This document shows, in pieces, positions 1-28,479 of a stretch of DNA of 64,000 nt. Numbering within the stretch: the stretch's first letter is position 1; every line of letters begins with the position of its first letter. The notes beneath the pieces were generated by a model. The model had not been told where the DNA came from and did not search any database. It was given only the letters and a program-made list of their open reading frames with translations. The DNA comes from Thunnus maccoyii (Eukaryota > Chordata > Actinopteri > Scombriformes > Scombridae): positions 8,619,501-8,683,500 of the forward strand of contig NC_056555.1 in NCBI RefSeq assembly GCF_910596095.1, in the 5' to 3' direction. A program made the translations under genes and the position numbers.

Positions 1-5
1 GTTAT

Positions 6-8
<3 letters not shown>

Positions 9-53
<45 letters not shown>

Positions 54-65
54 CACACACACACA
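9..65. repeat. (CA)n microsatellite
   Basis: Almost pure AC dinucleotide run with a single G interruption, at the left edge of the window. Confidence 0.97.
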
Positions 66-179
66 GAGGAAGATGAATATATGATTTTATCCAAAGTAAT
101 ATATGATGGTACAATGTATGTAGATGTGAATGTACAGTGTGGTTATTATGTGCGTCGATATCGCTTTTTTGAAGACATA

Positions 180-305
180 TTCATCTTTTAATGACATGAC
201 ATGTTCTGTCTTATTATCAGCTTGTCAGTCATCTGTGAAGCACTTTGAACTGCACCAACCTGTATGACAGGTGCTTTACAAATAAAGTTTGATTGATTGA
301 TTGCA
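180..305 (+). repeat. LINE-like 3' tail with GATT repeats
   Basis: The segment ends in 'gtgctttacaaataaag' followed by repeated gatt units. A 'gtgctttacaaataaag' motif running into a short tandem tail is the usual 3' end of fish L2/Rex-type non-LTR retrotransposons. No coding part is visible upstream, so this is a heavily 5'-truncated copy or only a tail fragment. Confidence 0.45.
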
Positions 306-2469
306 TTGAAATCCCTCTTTGTGTTTACCTGTTGAGCTGTGGTGGAAATATAGTAACAAAAAGAGGAACTTTGGCACTGAAAAGACTGTAACGTTGAAAG
401 ATATCTACTTGATTTGACTCATTTGTACAGCTGAAGCTTCGTATTTTATCCCCCATCACTTATATTGTAAGTGCGTTATGAAGGAATCTAGAAATAGCCA
501 GTATGAACAGGAGGAATGATTACAGCAAGAAAAACATGTTTCAATGTTCATTTGGGCGACTGACTGTTGTTTTAAGACAGACTTGAAAAACTGTGAAACT
601 GTCCTTTAAGAAGATAGAAATGAAGCTGCACATTATATTCATTTGCTAAGAGTGATCAATTTGCATGACAGTCAGGGTTGCTATTCGGACTGCGTGCGTG
701 CTGGCTGTAAAATGCACGCGTGTACTTTCACCACATGTCCTGGCGTATGTTTACTTGCTCTGTCGCTAACTGCTAATGGAGAAATCCCATCTAAGACCAC
801 ATTTTCAGCAGCACTGTCAGTCAGAGAGCACTTTGAAACTCTCAGGAAGAGTGTTTTTTTGGGGGGTGGGGGGTGGGGTTTGGCTGTGCTTTGGGAGTGT
901 GAGCTGGTCGCTGTTATACGCTTGTGTGGCTAAATGAAGTGCCAAGTGCTGTCTCACAGTTTGAAACCTAAATGGCCTGTAATGGTCCAGTTGCACTTAC
1001 TCCAATTGCATAATGGGCAGACTGCACAGACACCCTTGCTTGCACAGGCAGACACACACCCCCCTTAGGTGCTTTCTCACTCAAGCATTTCCCTGAAATC
1101 CCCGTTGTGTCTCAATCTTTCTGGACTTTCTGCACAGGTATTTTGTCATTTCCTTTTATCTCCTCTCAGCTCTCCTCTCCACTGCTCTCTTATCTTCTGA
1201 TTTGCAGCTCTTTATGCAGCTTCAACCCAATCAGCTAATTGTTCATTTGGACCTAATTAGGAACATGATCTGCTGACAGCATTAGCATAAATGACTGATT
1301 TGAGAAGGCTCCATCTCAATCCAGAGCGACACTGCTCTCATTCTTTTTCATCCCCTGTGATAAAGCATTAGTACCACCCATGGTTTTCCACAAAGAGGCC
1401 GCTATTCATGAGCATGAGGATAAAAATGAGGAATTGTTGACTATATCTTTCATTTGGAGTCATGCCTTTGATGGGTGCCATGTCACTCATAGTGACAGAT
1501 ATTGTTTTCCCTTGTTTTGGTTTGTGAATTGAGTATTGAAACCAGAATAGAAGCAGGAGGGAACTCTGCTCGTATTGAGAGGTTATCATTAGTGAAAGGA
1601 GCAGACGCTCAGAATCAAGACAAAGATTTGTGAAAAAGCAACCAAGATGTTTTTTTCTGAGGATTTATGTACAGTACCAAATGAACAAGCACAATACAGC
1701 TGCCAAAATCAATGTTTAATTCAACTTAATGCAGGTATGTTTATCTCTCCTCTCCTCTCCTCTCCTCTAGCTAGATGAACAGTGTCCATTCAGCAACACC
1801 TGTTTGCATATCATCAGGAGAGGTCACATCACACAACCTCTGATGCCGTTTTTAGGCCACTCATGCAGGTGCACTCATGCATACGTTTCCCCCTGGCTCT
1901 TAAATATAAGACAAAGAGGACTCGTGATCATTTTGAAACACCTTTTTGTCTTAAATGGAGCATTTTCACTTTGTATATTTGTACTTCTTTACAGCGCAAA
2001 CAGCCTTTTGAGACTGCCTGTCAAGACTAGAATTCAGTTTTATTTCCCCTAAATGCTGATATCAGTAACTGTAAAAAGACAAAATGTCATGACAACTGGG
2101 CTAACCTCTCCTTTGTTAAAGTATGTAAGTAGTAAGTTGTTATGGTTCTTTCCCAGTCTGGCTCTATATCCCTCCACCAGTCCACTAGATACCATGAGGA
2201 TTTTCTGCCTGTTTAAGACTGGACTGAGTGGGAGGAAGGACAGATAAGAGGTTACAGATTATATTTAAGGACTACTTGAGATACTGTTGTTTTCTACATT
2301 GACTCTTGTTGGAACTAGCGCTAAAGTCAACTGAAACACTAGTTATGTTATTCAGAGCTGCAGTTGTCTTTTAGTTTGATTTCTGTTGTTTCATGCAGCC
2401 TTAACATACAAGCCACTCCACTTGACAGTTTTATTAATGACGGTTTATATATGAACAGGATTGTGCATG

Positions 2470-2900
2470 GTCATATTGTGGACTTTGGCTTATGGATGGG
2501 GTTCTGTTTTTGGTTTGTCCTCGGCCCTGAGCAGCTATTGTTCTTTTGTGTTTTTCCCCTGTTTTCCCTCCACACCTGCCCTGCATACAGCCTCATTAGC
2601 CCTGCCCTGCTCCTTATGACTTCCCAGTCTATCAACTCCTTTCTTGTTCTCCTGTTCCACCTGTACCTCATCTCCTCGTCAGTTCAGTTTGTATTTAAGT
2701 CCTGGTTTGCAGTTTGGTTTCGTTGGATACTTTGTTCTGCTTAGTTCTTCGCTGCATTGTTCAGTTTTGCTCTGCTCAGTTCAATTTAGTTCTGCCTGCA
2801 CTTAAACCAAAATAAAGAATTTGTTGTTTGTTCTTCAGCCTTGCTCATCCTGCAGTCTCTAGCATTTGGGTCCACTTGCTCCACTCCACCTAACATCAGT
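2470..2900 (+). repeat. Retroelement-like repeat with AATAAA
   Basis: Pyrimidine-rich block with 'cacctgtacctcatctcctc', 'gtatttaagtcctgg', an AATAAA near 2812 and 'gcatttgggtcca' at its end. This order (CACCTG, TATTTAAG, AATAAA, GCATTTGGGTCC) is one I associate with abundant fish retroelement ends, possibly LTR-like. A second block with a similar order lies at 31160-31430. Family assignment is not possible from the sequence alone. Confidence 0.35.
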
Positions 2901-2970
2901 AGTAGTAATACCATCAGTGGTGACTACTGTCTCCATAGCAGCCCAGTTTTATAGCGGACTGCTCAGGAAC

Positions 2971-2991
2971 GAAAGAAAGAAAGAAAGAAAG
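2971..2991. repeat. (GAAA)n microsatellite
   Basis: Five tandem gaaa/aaag units. Confidence 0.9.
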
Positions 2992-5900
2992 CATGTGTGC
3001 TAGGAATGGAAATGTTTTATTCAAGTGAAATGTGTCTTTGTGGCTCTCAGATGTGTCTAATCACTATAGATTTTAACAGATCAGTTATGGACTGTTACTA
3101 TTAAAGCCCCTATGTGAACATTTCTGACTAAGGCAACTCCTAGTTGTTGTATCACAAAAGATTGTGCTGCAAATAGCAATGCATGTTAAGACAGTATAAT
3201 TTGAAAGATAGGGGTTTTAAAGAGTAATTTAATACCCCCTGAAAATCTTGTTTTTGCTGACTTCCAGTGGATAAACGTCTCTCTTTACTGCAGTGATGTA
3301 CAGGTGTACTCCTGGACACTGTGACATCACTGTTGGACATGGTTGCAGGTGCAAGAGAGCACACTTCTGATATAACTATATAGCTAGAAACAGTTCTGCC
3401 TTTAATGAACTGAGCATATCTCGCTGTCCTTATTCTGTACATATTTAGTGTCAACTGCTAATTCAAAGCACTGTATTTTATTTAGGTAAAATAGAGCTAA
3501 ATGATATTGATCATGTTTGCCAGTGTCTTCTCCTGCAGTCATGAAAGTCGCTTTGCTGATGTGTAAGAGATAATCTTTTTTTAACTTCTTGAAAGGAGAT
3601 GCTTTCAAGATTTAGGAGAGACATTAGCATCAAGCCTCTTCAGTCTGCAGGAAAGCTCATTTGAATGTTGAGTGCAACCTCCTCATCATCCCTCCCTGCC
3701 GTGCGGTATTTTGTCATATTGGTTCCTAGCTGAGTCACTGTAGGCTTTAACAGCGGGGTAAGATCAGTGACTGACAGAAAACCAGCTGGTGAAGAGGCAT
3801 CCCCTCTTTCACCACGTACATATTATTATACGTACTGTACTTTTTTTTTTTCTTCATTTCTTACTCAAGGATTCTCTCTATGTCTGTGGTTATAAGGCAG
3901 TTTCTCTGGCACTTACCACATGTCGTGTTGTCTCCAAGATTCAGACGCTGTTGTCCGTATAAACGAAGCAGGTGAAAGGTGTGAGAAAGGTGTAGTCGTG
4001 GCCACAAACATACTGTAAACACACTGAAGCACGCAGGTTTATTTTATGACACACAGAAAAAGAAACACCAGGAAGACTGGTGTAGACTGTATCTGAACAG
4101 GGAAAGTAAAAGTGGACAGCCATCTTCAGTGTGCAATTAAAGCAAGGCACTTAGTCAACCATTACTCAGTGGAGCTGTCGAGCAGCCTTAATTAAACCCT
4201 TCAGTTTCCAAACAGAAGAGATTAGAAAGCCTTCATAGATCAGTGAAAAATTATTAAATCTTTGTTCTACTTTATCACATTTAGTCAGAACAAATCAAAA
4301 TGATTGTGAGTGTGTTGAAATATTTACTCTCAGGTAAAAGGTTTAGCTGACTTTAGCGAGTGGTGGATTGCAGCAATTTAAGGCCAATAAAAAAAACTCA
4401 TCCTTGATAAAGGGGTTGGAGAAGTTTCGCTGTACCTTCAGGATACTGAATGATAAGGTTTGGTTTTTAAGGCAGGCTAAGCTCACATCTCTCCCTCTTC
4501 TGCTGAAGCCCAGTGATGCGATGTTGTGTTTAAAACCACTGCCTCTGGAAATCCCTTATCGTACCAGCCAGAACATTTTTCTGCCTTTCTGGTTTGAACC
4601 TGTTCTGCACTAATGCTTTGCTGCAGATCTCCTTTTGCTCTTAAGATAATTTGTGTTTGTTTGTGTGTGTTTTCAGTAGAGGAATGTACTATAGCTACAG
4701 CTAAAAACAGATATCATTTATTTATTTAGTTAGCGCCAGTGGCGAGCGTTGTACCTCCTGGTGTTGTCAGCATAGTTTAAGATATCAGGGCTTGTTTTCC
4801 TCTTTGACAGAACCAAGTATCACAATAAGACAAAGCCTTTTTTTAGCCTTTTTACTCTGTTGTGTGTTTTATATAGTGTGTGTTTGGCATCGTGTAAGCT
4901 GACACCCACAGACAGGAATGTAAGTCTGTGCCTTGAAATAAACCACAGAAACAGACATTTTGCCTTACAGCCTTTATTGCCAAATTTATGTCCTAGTTTT
5001 TAGGGACAACAAAACTTGGTAAGTTTGTGAAAATGAAGCGTTTTTTTTTTCATTTTAGAAATAAAACACAAGAAATGACTAATAAGGCAGCAAAGTAAAC
5101 ACTGACAAGAAAAACATGGATATAATTGTCTAAAAGGCCTTTAGGATGGAGGCCAGCGTGGATGATATCCAGGAAAAATCCCAAAAGCCAATGAACTGAT
5201 GTCTGACTCAAATTCCTGCCTGATTAATGCAGAGGATATTGTTGACCTTTTGGAGAGTGTCCTGTGTTCTGCTCTGGATATTAATATTCTCTCCATATGG
5301 AGTCAAAATGATGATGTCAAACATTTAGGGGCTCACTTTGTTCACTGACTTTGAAAGGACCCTGCTAATGACACTGAGTTTTACAATCCCATAACACAAA
5401 TCAATTTGATGGTGTTGTTGATTAATATAAATGATGCCACAATTACAACCCACTCAACCCAGTGGTTTGGAAACTATATTTCCTTCTTTTGTCATGACAT
5501 GCTGTTTAAATAATGTATTATGGTTGTGACTCATAATGCTGATATGATGACAGTGTTGTTTTCCTGCGGTGATGTTGCACCGTAACGTTTTTAATCAAGC
5601 TTTGCTCCCCTCCTTTTCTCTGTCTTTTGTCATTTTTTTATTGTCCGTCCCCCATTTCACCTTGTTTCTCTGGCAGTGCCCCTCACACTCACACACAGTT
5701 GGAGTCCCTCTCTCAAACTTTGTGTGTGTGTGTGAGACTTATAGAGTGGGAGAGAAAGAGGGCATGCATAATTTAGGCTGCTAGGCTGCAGCGTGTCTGT
5801 GCCAGCGTGGGGAACTGGACCAGAATCTGCTCGGATCTCTTCTCTCTGCTCCCTTGTCCTTGTAGCTGTCCCCTAGCAAAACTACTTTACTGGAATTTTC

Positions 5901-7928
5901 TCTGTGTTTTCATTATAGCAGGGAATAAAAGAACCTTATTAAGAAGTCACTGTTGGGTGAAAGCCTTTTATCAACTTTTCAAGTACTAAGAACATCCTTG
6001 TGCTTTTGCTGATGACAAAGATTTTTGACCTGATCCAGTGGTGTTTTAGAGAGGTGGGAAAATTGTCTTCACTAGTAGAGGAACTGTGTAAATACTATTC
6101 CTTTTTTTTCTTCCTTCCTTTAAGTATTGAGAACAACTTCTCTTTTATAACACTGACCTGGCCAAGATGGCACAGTCAGTCATTACAAAACAAACAGCCA
6201 TAAAAAAGGATTACAGAATGACAATAAACAGTATGTAACACAGTAATATCTATTCACAGGTATTGCTATTCACAGTGTCAAAGGAACAGGAATATATTAA
6301 CAGTGGTGAAAATATCCACAGAAGCAGATGGTGAACATTTGCAGCAGTCAGAAGAATGCACAAGTGTATTGTTCAGTATATTAATGACGTGTGGACATAT
6401 GGGGGTCTTGCAAATAAGTGTCTTGTGACGCAATTGAAGTGACAAGTTTTTGTGACAGATGCAGTTTCATACCGTGTTATATTTTTTCCATCGTAAGTTA
6501 ATAGACATCACAGAAAACATAGCGAGTATCTTATGTGGCTGTCTGAGATCGTGATTTCCCTGAATTTAAAAGAAAAATGACCTGCCTGAAATAATTAATG
6601 GACTTTTACCTATTTGTAGCCCACATGTTTTTGCAACAAATATGTAAGTAATACTATAAAAATAGAAAAGTCTGAGAGAACTTGACATAAGTGAGTTTAG
6701 CTTTGAGTGTTGTTTGGGAGCATAAAGTATGTGTAGGCGTTCTTTTCGTCTCCCAATTTCTCTTAATTTCTTCTCATTTTTCAAGCTGAAACTTTGCTAA
6801 TACCAGCATGCTAACATGAGAAGGCAGCTCATTACCCCCAAACCTTCTGGTGTTTCTGTGTCTTGAAAACCCCATACATGTGTTCTGATCATTAAACGTC
6901 TCTTGAACTATTTCTTACCTCTCTCCCTCCCTCTCGTTCTGTCCCCTCCGGATGGGGCCCCTCAGTGTCCAGGCGCAGTGCCTGATAGCTTCACACGGCC
7001 TGCTGAGGTGACACTGATGACGACCCGCTGGCTGCTTAAAAACGCCTCAAAAAACACATAAGACATGCGCAAGGTAGACAGGGAGGTTTTTGTGTGTTTG
7101 TGTGGCAGCGGGTGAGGATTGGTGTGAAAAAGCTATGACAGGCCGACAGTGCGCCCCAACCACATCCTGCTCCTGCAGGTTAACAAGTTAGGAAATGGTT
7201 TGATAGAGAGAGACGTGCCACTCTTTCATGCTGGGTGCTGTAGTGTGTGTGTGTTGTTTGTCTCCATCTCGTTTCATCTCTCTCTGATAATGCTTGTTTT
7301 TCATAATTTTTTTCTTCATAATTTCTCTTGGTGTCAAGTTTATGCAAGGCAGAGCATATGTTGAAGAGCGTTAAATCAGGAAATAGCTCGTGAATAGCTA
7401 GTTTTACTTGCAAAAATCCAAATGTAGAATATGTAAAGAAAAAAATTAATTGTCTAATCTGATATCCACATTTTTTGCACATTACCATAATTACTGTACT
7501 GTACATTTATGTAACTTTGAGTAGAGGCTGGCTGTTTTGCAGGTTACAGTTCAATATATTTGAAGTTTGTTGGAAAATCAGGTTGGCACATGTGGCTTTC
7601 ACTGGCACAGCTGTTAAGGAGTGTTTGTCTGTGTTCTCCATTTAAAAACAACAACTTTCCTCTAAGCAGCGCCATGCTCTTGTTTGGTGTGAAAGCCCAG
7701 TAACTCGCTGTCTCCTCATTACTGTCACAGCTAAAGGGCAGGAGGAACTCTGTTTGCACTCCCAAACATTGATCACTTTAACCTGATTACGGCTGCAGTT
7801 CATTTCTTCTGATTGTATCGTGTTGCATCACAGGTGTGTGTGTGTGTATGTGTGTGAGAGAGAAAGATAAAGAGAGGGACCAGATGACTGTTGATTAATG
7901 AACCATCTCTCTGCTTTTGTCTTCCAAG

Positions 7929-22235
<14,307 letters not shown>

Positions 22236-22814
22236 GGAGCAAGCAGGAGAAGGGTTTTGGAATCAAGAGGTTAGCTGAACTGACTTAAAAGCGTGAAATA
22301 CTTCCATTTCCTTAAAGCCACTCTCCATGCCTTGGCGTCGTGGATCACGGTGGTCTTTCTCGTGTTCAGGAAGCTGCATGCCGGGCCAGGAGAGTGACAC
22401 TTTTGAGGACAGGAAAAGCCAATGAGAGTCTGTTTACTTCCACTATCAAGCATTCCCGTTACTGTCTGGAATTATTTTTTAGCCTGGGAAACCTGGACAG
22501 GCTTTGAAGTCTGGATTCAATCTGGAACAAAAAGAAGGAAGGAAGAACAGTTTTTTTTTTGAAAACATGGTAAAGAGAATGTCTCCAGACAAAACAAAGG
22601 AATCACTTGATCTTAACTGAACACTTAACTTCTCCTGTAAATAATTGGACATCTGTAACTTCTTTCTGTCTCTCTTTCTATCTTTCTATCTCTCTCCAAC
22701 TCACTCATTGTTTACAGTAAATGCTAACAAGGATTTTTACTGTTGATACTTTTATATACACATAGTTTCAATATGAAGCTTGTAATATTCTCTCTCTTTC
22801 TCTATCACACTATC

Positions 22815-22867
22815 TCGCTCTCTCTCTCTCTCTCTCTACTTCTCTCTCTCTCTCTATCTCTCTCTCC
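22815..22867. repeat. (CT)n microsatellite
   Basis: CT run with a few A interruptions in the putative cpne8 3' UTR. Confidence 0.93.
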
Positions 22868-23463
22868 TGGCTGGCATGTGCGTCAGGTAGCAGCAGTGCA
22901 GGTCCTGGTAGCCCTTCTGTACCGTACCGTACCGTGCTGTACCGTACTGTACTGTATACTGGTGTTTGTATTAACCTTTTGCATGAGTGTAGCCTCAGTC
23001 AAGTGCATGCATACTATAGTGGCCCTGCACTACCTCTTCTACCCATCTGCCTGTCTACCTGTCTGTCTATGGGGGGTGAGTGTCTGTCTGCCTGTATCTC
23101 CATCTGTTACTTCATCCTGTCTGTCTGCACTGCTCTCAGGCCTGAGAGGTCTGATTGTCTGCCTGTCTGTCTGTCTGTCTGTCTTCCTATAAAGCTTTTC
23201 CTCTTCTCTCTCTCTGTCTCTTTCCTGTTTTTTATGCTCCTATCACTTTTAATAGCTATGTTTCCATCCAACCATTTTTTCCCTCTTTTGCAAGTTCTTA
23301 TAGATGAAGTGAACAGAAAAAAACAACATTTTATATATTTTCTTTGGTTCACTTGATAAACATTTTGGCATTCTGAAATATAAAATATCCGTCTTTTCCA
23401 ATATTACAGAAATGTTGTCCCCGTGTATAAGGTGTCTATCATCTTCAAAAAGCCAGTATGTGC

Positions 23464-23523
23464 ATTATTATCATTATTATTACTATTATTATTATTATCA
23501 ATAATAATAATAATAATAATAAT
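23464..23523. repeat. (ATT)n/(AAT)n compound microsatellite
   Basis: An ATT run (about 23464-23497) is followed directly by an AAT run (about 23500-23523). The two halves are reverse complements, so the tract can fold into a hairpin. Confidence 0.93.
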
Positions 23524-23688
23524 GTATTTGTTGTTTTTGTGTGATGTCTCAGATGAAACCATGAAATATGGGCAACATTAGCAAACATTCGAGCAACATT
23601 TTTACATTTAAAAAATTGTTGGGTTTTTTTGCCAAGATGATTCAGCATTTCAATTTTTTTTTAATTTAACTGTTGAATGGAAACATAG

Positions 23689-23689
<1 letters not shown>

Positions 23690-23740
<51 letters not shown>

Positions 23741-23751
23741 TCTCCCTCTCT
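23690..23751. repeat. (TC)n microsatellite
   Basis: Nearly uninterrupted TC run in the putative cpne8 3' UTR. Confidence 0.95.
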
Positions 23752-25159
23752 GTGTCTTTTCTCCTCCAAACTGCCTTGGCAATAGGATGCCCACATGCCC
23801 AGGGGTTTTGTCTCATTGTGTCGTCTACTGTAACACCACATCCCTGCCCATGTTAAAAACGACAGCAGCTGCTCTCAAACTAAATACAGTTTGAGCATAA
23901 AGAGCCCAGAGGTCAAAAATGCAGAGAAAAACACACTTTCCCTATGTTGGCTTTTTTCGTTCCAATTATTTTTTTGGGTGTGTATTTTTTAGTGCACCTT
24001 TTAGCTTTGATATAGCTTTTTATATGTTTGTTTTTATGATGTGCCAATCATGTGTAAAAGGATGATTCGTGCGATTCCCGTCAGTCGCTGACGATTTCTG
24101 AGAAGTTTCCAGTAACACTGAATGATCGTTTCTAAAATTGTCTAATTGTCTAAGAATGAAAGAGAGCTGTTTTTGTCATGAATGTGGAAAGACTGAAGCT
24201 AAAAGTGTGTTTGTGTGTAAATGAGATGCGTGTGTCATGTGGAAAAAAAAATCTATGTCAAAACATTACATGGAATGTTTAAAAAGTCTTAAAAAAAAGT
24301 GGGAACATTTTAACATTGGATAGTAAGCACCAAAAATGTGATGCAGTGATGTTAAAGCTTACATTTGTTTTTGTTGTATCAACACTCTGAAATACTCTTA
24401 AAGCTATGATTTAGCTCCAGGTATGCTTCATGTGACCAAACCTAATGGTACAAGCATTTGTTTATCGTTGAGCAGATGTTTCCAGGTGTTACACACCATT
24501 TTTACACATCCAGTTACCGCAGAAAACCAGAGAGTATCAAAGTGATTACCCAAAAAGCACTATAATGCTCATTAATCTGTTTAATACATAAATAATGTAC
24601 TTATAATGTGTTATAAATACAACTTTGAAACTATACATTATTACCTGAATATTGTGTTCTGCACAATACTCTGCAATTTTAAAATAACAAGCAGTATATT
24701 CTGTTTAATGTTGTACTGTTGATCGTTTTGTTCGGGAGGGACACAGCTAATTTTTGCCCTACGACCCTCTAGCAGGTTAATATGGCCCCGCTATCAGGGT
24801 TTAAGCCTCAAAGTTAACCAATCACACAGTTTTCACAATTTTACATTTTTTTTCCATTGTACAGTGTGACAGAAAAGAAATGTACAGCTATGGTAAATTA
24901 GCAATGGATCATAATTTTAAACTGTATTCACCTGGTTGGTTTGTTTCAGACTAATGTTTTCTACGCTCTGTGAATTTCCAACAGTGAAACGTTTGCTTGT
25001 TGCTCAGCTTCAACTCAGAAGAATTTGTTTTGAATATCTTGCTGCCTTGTCTAGTTTAGAAATAGGTAAAACTTGACATTCCCAAGTTCATCTTTCTTTC
25101 CACACAACCTCCCCATGTATTTCCACTGTAGCAGAGTGCCAATATGGTTGGACTAAGTG

Positions 25160-25160
25160 G

Positions 25161-25213
<53 letters not shown>
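25160..25213. repeat. (TG)n microsatellite
   Basis: Long TG run with one C interruption. Confidence 0.96.
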
Positions 25214-25219
<6 letters not shown>

Positions 25220-27681
25220 AGTACTGTAGGTACAGTCACACTCCTGCAGCCACCCACTGTGTTCAAAGCGTAGCTGGACACATCATTAGGACTGCAGGTC
25301 AAAATAAGGAGCTCATTACTGCCTCAGAAGATATACTGTAAAACTCACAGTCTCCAAACTGTGAGAGATCCCGCAATGCAGGGGTCAGAATTGGGTTTAT
25401 TAGAGCTGTTACTGATTGGAAGGGCAGGGAAGTGCTTTTAAGGGGGGTGTGGGATTATCTGCTTGGAGCCAGCTAAATTTTTGATGTTAGTTCTTGGTTA
25501 CAATTCAGCACAAATCCCCTTTGGTGGACACAAATTACTGTATGTGAAGATTACTTTGTTATATTGTGGCAGGTTGAAAAACTTCAGTTAAGATTTTGTT
25601 CATGGGTAAAACAGAAAACATTTAAAGCAAGCTTATGTATCTTTTTCTGAGCAGCAGCCACTGTGGGCACAAGAGACAATTACGGAATTATGTTAAAGGA
25701 AAACTAATGTCTCTTACTATTTTATTTTTCTTTTAAATGCTAAGATAATGGTTTAACATTAGCACAAGTAGACACAAAGAGTAATGAAGCCAGCAAACTG
25801 ACTAAGTTATAAAGCAATATCTATCTTAAGTTTGCTAACGTTAGCAAACATTAACAACCTTAAGCTAGTGGTCAAGTAGAGAGTTTATTGACTTGAGCAA
25901 GAGTGCATTTTATTGCTCATGAATTTAAGTTTTAATTTCTAAAAAGAAGAATATGTTCTTTCTTTTCTCAAAAGATACATTGTCAGACTTAAAAAATTCA
26001 AACACAACCCACTTGAAACAATTTGACACAGGGAGAGAGGTGTAAGTAAATATGTTCACCTCTCTGCCAACTTCCATGTTGCTCCAAGTAATTGCAGCAA
26101 AAAATGTTTTCTTGAAATTTTTGTTCTTGATAATTGGTTGGCCAGATTATAACCCAGGATTCTGCTGTTACCTAGTGGAGATATTACATAAACAGCCTAC
26201 AGGATGCCCCTTTCATGCTATCTGAATGGCAAACTACCTCCTGTTTCTAGTTGTGGGTTATTCAGCGAATCCTTTCAGGGTCTAAAAATGCATCTCTTAC
26301 TTACTATTAAATTGACATGACAAGGCTTGTCAGCCAGGGCAGGACACTGTATGGAAGCAAAAAGACGCTGTAAGGATTTTTTTTTTTTCTTTTTTGAATT
26401 TATAATATTTTACTATGGAAACCATCTATCTGAATGTAAATGGTTCATGTGAAATTTCATGAAGGTAATTTCAACTTTTGCAGTGTTTTTCCCCCTGTTT
26501 TGCTTTTTTATTTTTTATGTTTTTGTTTTTACAAGTTCACAAATTCAGATCCACAAAATGATATTGCCTATTCGAATAATGTATTCAAGCTGCTCAAATT
26601 TAATTGGTCATTTTCAGATCAAAAAGTCAGGTCAAAAAAATGAAGTTGCAGAAATTGGATTAGTGAAATTCAGACACTAAAATTCAAGATTAAAAAATTC
26701 GAACTTGAATATCTGGGCTACCAAGGTGAGCTATCAAGCCTGAATGGAATCAATTAGACATCTTCTATCTTCTGGAAATTTCAAAGCAAATTTCCAACCA
26801 TTTTAATTCAAATAGATGGATTTGTCAAGTAAAATATCTCAGTGCTATAATGTCAGTGATATTTAATTTTCATCATATCTTTAGTTTCAGTATGTACTAG
26901 TCGCCTATAAAAATGTAAATTTTCTTTGGCCTTTCTTTGCTTCCATACACGCAGACATAAACACATTTATTGCCGTAGTCATTGCTGCCAGTTGTTTTGT
27001 GCTGGTGTGCTGCAGGTGGATAATTATGATTATTATTTACTTGTTAATCATAGTGCAACAGCTCACTAACTTTGTCAAGCTCCATGAAACCGCGAGTGTG
27101 TGTGTGCACGTGCGTCTGTGCATGCATGTGTTTGATATAGGTCTACTTTGTATGTGTGTGTGCGAGTGTGTATGATTGCCTCTGAGGCGCCTTTTATAAG
27201 AGTGTTTTAATAGACTATGTGAGGCGTTAACACACATAAGATCTTTGTTTACTAAAGCTATCCAAATAATATATTGTATGCTCGTCATATCTTCTTAACA
27301 ATGTGCACTATGTTTGCATGTACAGTTTTACAAAGGATGCACCAGTTCCTTTTGTTAAAAACTGAGTGTTTTGAAATATAAAAATCTATATGAAAATTAA
27401 CTGTACAAAATGGCCTTAAATCTCTCAATGATTTTCTTGGAATTGTGCGATGCCTTGTTCAGAAAAATGAATTGTTTAAGGAACTAATCGTTATCTATTT
27501 TGTGTCAGTGTTTCTATTGCTTTCTAGTGTATTTTTCTTTGCACAAGTTCAATTATGGAAAAAAAAATGATCTTGTACTTTTTTGAAACCGTGATTAATC
27601 AGAGAAAGCATGGCTGAAGTACTGATTGTCTGATAATACATATAATAGATGACTATTTCTGTATCGAACTATGGATTTTTA

Positions 27682-27687
27682 AATAAA
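27682..27687 (+). terminator. Candidate polyadenylation signal of cpne8
   Basis: AATAAA within 'tttttaaataaatattc'. It is the first canonical signal I find downstream of the cpne8 stop. Confidence 0.4.
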
Positions 27688-28479
27688 TATTCATATTAAA
27701 CACAAGATTTGCTGGAGCGAGAGTGTTTTTTCTTTTTGGAGCTTGTATTTTCTCTACATCTTTTTCCCCTTCCTTTAGTGTTTGCATTTTCTGCTCCATG
27801 TTTGTCTTTTCTCTCCTCCCCTCTCTCCATTCGTAGCTTATTAAGACTTACATCTGGTTTGCTCCCTCTGATATGATAATTATAATACAAGAAAGTCTTC
27901 CCACTCCAAAAAGACACAAAACAACACGGACACAGGACCAATGGAATTGAGCAAAGCACTAAATGCTACTGCAAAAACATAAAGAACATGTCACATTTAT
28001 TCATCTCAAAGGTATCTTTCTGTTTCTTTAGAACCAGTCTGATTTACCACCCAGTCCTGGTGTAAACTGACTCTGTTCTCTACTTGCTAAGGTGGCAACT
28101 GTTTCTTTATTTCTCTGTTTTTATCTCTGCAATTAATTGGCACCTGTTTCAAGAGGCAATTAGTAAGAATGTCAATGCGTCGTGACACAAAAATACCAAA
28201 ATACGTGGTGTTTATCTGCTGGGGGATGATAGGGCTTTTCATCAGCTTTCAATAACTCAGCAAGCTGTTTCACAAGTGCTGAGATTCCTGATTTTCTACA
28301 GTCATGATCTGACACTAGCTTGTTTTCTGTTTTCAAATGAAAACTATCAGAACTTGAGATATTCTGTCTCACTCCTGCCACTCAGACTGACAGTAGAGTT
28401 ACATAGTTGTGCTGCACAAATATACATCCTCCTACTGCTCACTGAGAGAGGTTAATTAAGGTCATTGGTTACTTAAAAC

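Larger units (their letters stand above)
306..7928. other. Non-coding stretch, probably a cpne8 intron
   Basis: No exon is recognised here. The first copine exon seen (7929) starts in mid-protein, so this stretch is most likely part of the intron before it. I looked for the preceding copine exon (the end of the second C2 domain) and did not find it. The stretch holds a CTCTC run (about 1741-1770), a retroelement-like block (2470-2900), a GAAA run (2971-2991) and otherwise AT-rich unique-looking DNA. Small exons could have been missed. Confidence 0.5.
22236..27700 (+). other. Probable long 3' UTR of cpne8
   Basis: Directly follows the copine stop. No exon or transposon gene was recognised. 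The stretch holds CT (22815-22867), GTCT (about 23160-23182), ATT (23464-23523), TC (23690-23751) and TG (25160-25213) microsatellites in AT-rich sequence. The first AATAAA I see after the stop is at 27682-27687. It follows text typical of a 3' UTR end, and is followed about 20-30 nt later by the likely cleavage region. A shorter transcript using a variant signal is possible. Confidence 0.35.

Noticed and set aside
1..7928. Upstream copine exons encoding the C2 domains
   Set aside because: Looked for the end of the second C2 domain (a DYI.GG-type block followed by a donor) and for other C2 motifs; none were convincing, so those exons are placed outside the window.
23160..23182. CRISPR-like or spaced direct repeats
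   Set aside because: Simple GTCT tandem repeat without spacers, and the genome is eukaryotic.
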